Origin: Brevibacillus brevis
GTDB lineage: Bacteria > Bacillota > Bacilli > Brevibacillales > Brevibacillaceae
DNA length: 64,000 nucleotides
Assembly (NCBI RefSeq): GCF_022026395.1
Contig: NZ_CP041767.1
Span: 5,138,501-5,202,500, forward strand
Reading direction: 5' to 3'
Shown here: piece after piece, positions 60,488 to 64,000 of the stretch
How positions within the stretch are numbered: position 1 is the first letter of the stretch
Layout of the letters: each line of letters starts with the position of its first letter
Notes under the pieces: generated by a model
The model's input: the letters and a program-made list of their open reading frames with translations, nothing else
What the model was told of the DNA's origin: nothing
Databases searched by the model: none
Program-made: the position numbers and the translations under genes

Positions 60488-60542
60488 CTTGCTCGTTATC
60501 CTAAGAAAAAGAAGTTTTGAACGAACAGGGAGGACACCGACT

Positions 60543-61121
60543 ATGTCTATGTCACGACAAGAAAATACAAATGCAGCGATTCGCTTTTTGGAAGGAGAAC
60601 GCGTCTTTTTGCGACCGATTGGCACAGAAGATACCGAATTATACTTCCGCTCCTTGTTCAACAAGGAAACGCGTATGCTGACCGGTACCCAAAAGCATTT
60701 CACGCGTGAGCAAATCCACCAGTACATCGCAAACAAAGGCCAGGACTCTTCCAGTGTCCTCTTATTGATCTGCCTGCGTGAAAATGATCAGGTGATTGGC
60801 GACGTCCAAATTGGCGATATCGATCCGAATAATCGCAACGCTTTTATCCGAATTTCTATTGATCAGAGTGCCTATCAAGGAAAAGGCTACGGAAGTGAAG
60901 CCCTTTTGCTGATGCTCGATTATGGTTTTGGCATCCTCAATCTGCACCGCATCGAGCTAAATGTATTCGCCTTTAACGAACGCGCCATCCATACGTATGA
61001 AAAGCTCGGCTTCCAGCGGGAAGGCGTACAGCGACAAGCGCTTTATTACAACCATGCCTATCACGACTCCATTCTCATGTCCATGCTGGCAGATGAGTAT
61101 CGGGCGAAGTATTTGAAATAG
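60543..61121 (+). CDS. GNAT family N-acetyltransferase
   Basis: 192 residues from ATG 60543, behind GGGAGG at nine bases (a second ATG lies two codons later). RimJ/RimL/SpeG-like pattern: FLRPIGTEDTELYFRSLFN, GDVQIGDIDPNNRNAFIRIS, the acetyl-CoA loop QSAYQGKGYGSEALLLML near 113-130, and NERAIHTYEKLGFQREG near 152. The substrate could be an amine or a ribosomal/peptide N-terminus; not determinable. Terminator downstream. Confidence 0.88.
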   Translation: MSMSRQENTNAAIRFLEGERVFLRPIGTEDTELYFRSLFNKETRMLTGTQKHFTREQIHQYIANKGQDSSSVLLLICLRENDQVIGDVQIGDIDPNNRNAFIRISIDQSAYQGKGYGSEALLLMLDYGFGILNLHRIELNVFAFNERAIHTYEKLGFQREGVQRQALYYNHAYHDSILMSMLADEYRAKYLK

Positions 61122-61126
61122 CAATT

Positions 61127-61174
61127 GAAAAACGCACCGGGGGATACCGATAATCCAACCCAGGTGCGTTTTTA
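61127..61174. terminator. Terminator after the GNAT gene
   Basis: AAAACGCACC / GGTGCGTTTTT stem with a 24-base loop and T-run on the plus strand. Confidence 0.75.
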
Positions 61175-61302
61175 CATTTCGGCTTGGTCTCCACAGAAAA
61201 GGATTCACTGTAGGTAAATATGGCCAGGAAGGAGTATAATTATTTAAATGGTAAGAAAATCCACCCGTATCCCAGTAATCCCTTCAAGAAAGAGAGATTG
61301 AT

Positions 61303-62580
61303 ATGAAAAGAAAACTCCTGGTCGCCCTAGGCTTGTCCATCGTGCTGAGTGTATTGACGGGTTTCCAATCTGCATCAGCCAACACCTTGCAACAGTCTTT
61401 ACAATCTACGCTTGTCCCTGTTTCAAAAATGGAGCTTCCTGCAAAAACCATCATCGGGTTTGGAGAAGCTACGCATGGCAACAAGCAATTCACTACGCTG
61501 AAGCTAGATATTTTTAAGCATTTGGTAGAAAAACAAGGTTATCGCGTATTTGCCATTGAAGGTGATTTTGGCGGTGGGCAAAAGGTCAATGAATACATTT
61601 TAGGCGGAAGCGGAACTGCACAGGATGCCGCAAAAGCCATCGGATTTACGATTTACCATACAGAAGAAATGGCCGCCCTTCTCTCTTGGATGCGCACCTT
61701 TAATGACCAACGGGATGCCAAAGATCAAATTCATTTTTATGGCTTTGACATGCAACGCTATCACCATAACAAAAGCGGGCTATTCTCCTATTTGAAAAAA
61801 GTTGATCCGACACTCGCCACCAAGTACGAGAAGCTGCTTACGAATCTGAATGATCAGACGGTGTATGATCAAAAGATCGCCCTCGTACAGGAAGCGCTCA
61901 CTCACATAAAAAGCTTGATGGAGCAGATGAAACAAAACCAATCTGTTTACATCGCGAAAAGCTCTACGAAAGAATATGAGCTGGCTACTGCCTTCGCAGA
62001 ATCCATCAAGCAAAACGCCACATTGCGCGGAACAAACACGAACTATGGCAACACCCGTGATCGCTATATGGCGGACAAAGCAATGTGGATTTTATCCTTT
62101 GAAAAGAAACATTACGGTCGCAATAACATGTTCATCGCCGGACATAATGGACACATTGAAAAGACCTCCACTACCGCAGGAATGACAACCTGCATGGGGG
62201 CACATCTCGCAAAAGCCATGGGGGACCACTATTACGCAATCGGAAGTGAATTCTACGAAAGCACCTTCCTTGCAAAGGACACCACTACCAATGAGCGCAA
62301 AGCATTTACTGTAAAAAATAGTGGCAAAGATCGGCTGGCTGTTCTGTTTGCACAGACAAACATGGCGGATGGATTCCTTGATTTTGCCAAAGCAAAGCAG
62401 CATCAGGATTTTTACACCTATCTGAATAAAGCCCAGTCCATCAGTGCAATTGGTGATGTTTTTAGTGGATGGTACGGAAAAATGGAGAAGACGTATACGT
62501 TGCAGATGGTTCCAGCAAAAGCTTTTGATGCGATCATCTTCGTGCGAACGGCTACTCCTTCGGTTATGATAACGGATTAA
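61303..62580 (+). CDS. Secreted erythromycin esterase family protein
   Basis: 425 residues, start ATG behind GAAAGAGAG. Signal peptide residues 1-26, cleavage after SASA. The erythromycin-esterase/succinoglycan-biosynthesis fold shows IIGFGEATHGNKQFTTLK (near 50; Glu and His), FAIEGDFGGG (near 85), FYGFDMQRYHH (near 147) and FIAGHNGHI (near 277; His). These include the residues thought to form the active site of EreA/EreB-like enzymes. Secretion is unlike the cytoplasmic resistance enzymes, so a role in macrolide resistance is uncertain. Confidence 0.85.
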   Translation: MKRKLLVALGLSIVLSVLTGFQSASANTLQQSLQSTLVPVSKMELPAKTIIGFGEATHGNKQFTTLKLDIFKHLVEKQGYRVFAIEGDFGGGQKVNEYILGGSGTAQDAAKAIGFTIYHTEEMAALLSWMRTFNDQRDAKDQIHFYGFDMQRYHHNKSGLFSYLKKVDPTLATKYEKLLTNLNDQTVYDQKIALVQEALTHIKSLMEQMKQNQSVYIAKSSTKEYELATAFAESIKQNATLRGTNTNYGNTRDRYMADKAMWILSFEKKHYGRNNMFIAGHNGHIEKTSTTAGMTTCMGAHLAKAMGDHYYAIGSEFYESTFLAKDTTTNERKAFTVKNSGKDRLAVLFAQTNMADGFLDFAKAKQHQDFYTYLNKAQSISAIGDVFSGWYGKMEKTYTLQMVPAKAFDAIIFVRTATPSVMITD

Positions 62581-62601
62581 CGGGTGGAGATTTGCCTGGT
62601 T

Positions 62602-62642
62602 AAAAAATTACGGCAGCCAATGAAACTGGCTGCCTTTTATTG
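62602..62642. terminator. Terminator between convergent genes
   Basis: GGCAGCCA / TGGCTGCC stem with a 7-base loop, A-run before and T-run after. Confidence 0.85.
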
Positions 62643-62653
62643 TGGGTATGCGA

Positions 62654-63076
62654 TTATTGCTCCAATACCTTTTCAAGCTGACCGCACCAATTGCTCCATC
62701 CATACTTGGCTCCACCCAGTGCTTGAGCATTTGAGATTCCGGTTTGTTCGAGATGAAGGTTAACCTTTCCGTCCCCTAAATCCTGCAACGTCCAGGTGAC
62801 CGTGTGCTTTTCTCCTCCACTGCACCACGTATAGGACAACCGGTGTGGTTCTTCCACGATAAGCACTTCGCCGTCAACAATTCCATCCCAATATTCGGTC
62901 GGCTGAGTGCGAAACTGAAAGTGATGTCCGATGACGGGCTTAAAATTATTTTCCATCGCCTGTCCGGTATGGATGTTAACCATCCACTTGGCAAGCTTGT
63001 TTGCATCGGTTAAAGCGGACCAGAGCTTCTCCATCGATGTCTTGTACTGAAAATCCAGGGATAATGTTAAACTCAT
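62654..63076 (-). CDS. SRPBCC (AHSA1-like) domain protein
   Basis: 140 residues from ATG 63076 (MSLTLSLDFQYKTSMEKLW), overlapping the ArsR stop by 4 bases with GAGGAGGAAGA upstream. START/Bet v1-like pattern: ALTDANKLAKWMVNI, GEVLIVEEPHRLSYTWCSGG, TVTWTLQDLGDGKVNLHLEQTG, and GWSNWCGQLEKVLE. Such proteins are commonly coupled to ArsR regulators and bind hydrophobic ligands. Confidence 0.88.
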   Translation of the reverse strand: MSLTLSLDFQYKTSMEKLWSALTDANKLAKWMVNIHTGQAMENNFKPVIGHHFQFRTQPTEYWDGIVDGEVLIVEEPHRLSYTWCSGGEKHTVTWTLQDLGDGKVNLHLEQTGISNAQALGGAKYGWSNWCGQLEKVLEQ

Positions 63077-63402
63077 TCTTCTTCCTCCTCTAAAAATTGG
63101 TTTAAGCGCAACATATTCGTATTCCAGAACTGGGTATAGAAAGCCAACCAATCTTGAATTTCTCTAAGTGGAGCGGCGTTTAGCCTAAATCGCGTTTCTC
63201 TGCCGACTTTTCGGTCAAGTACCAGTCCGGCCTCTTTCAGGATTGTCAAATGCTTGGATACCGCTGTACGCCCCATTTGAAACTGTGCCGTTAATTCATG
63301 AAGCGGCATCTCCTCTGCCTCTGCTAACAGGCGAATTAGTCTACGCCTGGTTGGATCTGCAATCGCATCAAACACATCCCGTAACGGGTTGTCCTCGCTC
63401 AC
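63073..63402 (-). CDS. ArsR family winged-helix regulator
   Basis: 109 residues. DPTRRRLIRLLAEAEEMPLHELTAQFQMGRTAVSKHLTILKEAGLV covers the winged helix (in residues 16-62). No metal-binding cysteines. The group with C-terminal FWNTNMLRLNQFLEEEEE partners AHSA1 proteins. It probably controls this small operon. Confidence 0.92.
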   Translation of the reverse strand: MSEDNPLRDVFDAIADPTRRRLIRLLAEAEEMPLHELTAQFQMGRTAVSKHLTILKEAGLVLDRKVGRETRFRLNAAPLREIQDWLAFYTQFWNTNMLRLNQFLEEEEE

Positions 63403-63468
63403 AACACTCCCTCCAAAATCTGATTTTCTGTAGTATGGTGGGGACAGCCGTTAATTTCTGTAACCTCC

Positions 63469-63891
63469 CTAAAGTTTGCGGCTCATCGGACGTAGCGCCC
63501 ACGACGCGATATTCAGCGTAGCGTATGAAAGCGGAAGGATCATGTAAAACCCGTACGCTCCATAATCGTTCGCCAGCGCATGAGATAAAGCCGCACCAGT
63601 CATTAAAAAGAAGATACCAGCGTGAACCCATTCTTTAAGCCGAGGAAAACCTGGGATGATGAGAGCAATGGCTCCAAGCACTTTCCAAATCCCGAGAATG
63701 GTCAAGATGTATAGCGGGTAACCAAGATTCGTCACTAACTCGATGTTTCCCCCAAATTTCATCAGCTGTCCAATACCACTTAGCATAACAGCTACTGCGA
63801 GTAGTAATGTGACTGACCAATAGGCAATCATTTTTCCTCGGGGATTGGTTTCTGCTTTCGCGATTGTTTCCACACCGTTACTTAGACCCAT
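63469..63891 (-). CDS. DoxX family membrane protein
   Basis: 140 residues from ATG 63891 (MGLSNGVETIAKAETN), behind GAGGGGG; the ATG 15 bases upstream overlaps this site. Four membrane helices (about 22-42, 58-80, 87-105, 112-130). The QLMKFGG, GIWKVLGAIALIIPGFPRLKEWVHAGIFF and ALSHALANDY segments are typical of DoxX-like proteins. First gene of the ArsR/SRPBCC cluster, 66 bases from arsR. Function unclear, possibly redox or membrane homeostasis. Confidence 0.85.
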   Translation of the reverse strand: MGLSNGVETIAKAETNPRGKMIAYWSVTLLLAVAVMLSGIGQLMKFGGNIELVTNLGYPLYILTILGIWKVLGAIALIIPGFPRLKEWVHAGIFFLMTGAALSHALANDYGAYGFYMILPLSYATLNIASWALRPMSRKL

Positions 63892-64000
63892 ATGTTTCCC
63901 CCTCATAATGGTTTCAAATGAAACTTATTCAAATTCCAAACTTTCCAATGACTAATTCCTAATTGGACACCAAATAGTGTCACTTTGATAATACGACACC
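63892..64000 (-). promoter_or_regulatory. Upstream region of the DoxX gene
   Basis: It contains a near-palindrome GTTTCAAATGAAAC (63911-63924) and a GTGTC...GACAC inverted pair (63979-63999). One could be the ArsR-type operator. No strong promoter consensus was found. Confidence 0.35.

Overview
The window looks like chromosomal DNA of an aerobic, endospore-forming Bacillota bacterium, most likely Brevibacillus or a close Paenibacillaceae relative. This is inferred from gene content: a caa3-type cytochrome oxidase operon (ctaCDEF), a GerA-type germination cluster, ecsAB, glpFKDP with GlpP-type antiterminator leaders, cre-like boxes, and a yvaDEF-like efflux cluster. No rRNA, tRNA, CRISPR array, phage or transposase gene was seen.

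Layout. 1-238: 5' end of a short chemotaxis receptor. 323-4992 (-): five-gene branched-chain-type ABC importer (livHMGFK). 5126-15652 (-): phenylacetyl-CoA catabolism, with paaX followed upstream by a 12-gene operon (EthD protein, three hot-dog thioesterases, paaK, paaF, paaG, paaH, a degenerate paaH paralogue, two thiolases). Near-identical operator boxes lie at the promoters of paaX and of the operon. The ring epoxidase (paaABCDE) and paaZ are not here. 16000-18086 (-): TetR / SnoaL-like / NmrA-like module with repeated operator boxes. 18448-22339 (-): ctaCDEF. 22676-27734: SDR oxidoreductase (+), DUF2512 protein, Ger-type A-C-small membrane protein operon lacking a B subunit, and a PrsA-like lipid-free foldase fragment. 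28482-30361 (+): ecsAB. 30685-33287 (-): chemotaxis receptor and methyltransferase. 33580-35709 (+): membrane-anchored multicopper-oxidase-like protein whose third cupredoxin domain has lost its copper ligands. 35767-48263 (-): a tightly packed eight-gene operon (secreted/membrane GATase-like protein, ABC ATPase, ABC-2 permease, coiled-coil Gly/Asn-rich membrane protein, MoxR ATPase, DUF58 protein, two large VWA membrane proteins), the best candidate in the window for a poorly described system. 49515-52041: proline-dehydrogenase-like gene divergent from a MocR regulator. 52563-57331 (-): glpF-glpK-glpD-glpP. 57548-58913 (-): TetR-SMR-DUF5360 (yvaFED-like). 59004-62580: a MocR regulator lacking its PLP lysine, divergent from a GNAT gene, then a secreted erythromycin-esterase-like protein. 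62654-63891 (-): DoxX-ArsR-SRPBCC cluster.

Two copies of an about 180-220 bp imperfect palindromic intergenic element (18203-18378 and 30391-30598) share sequence and paired arms, with compensatory differences. They are the clearest non-coding structure here.

How the genes fit together: the paa genes carry phenylacetate through CoA activation (PaaK), isomerisation (PaaG), hydration (PaaF), dehydrogenation (PaaH) and thiolysis, with thioesterases to release trapped CoA; the adjacent Liv-type importer may feed the pathway. glpFKD import, phosphorylate and oxidise glycerol, delivering electrons to the respiratory chain in which ctaCDEF is a terminal oxidase.
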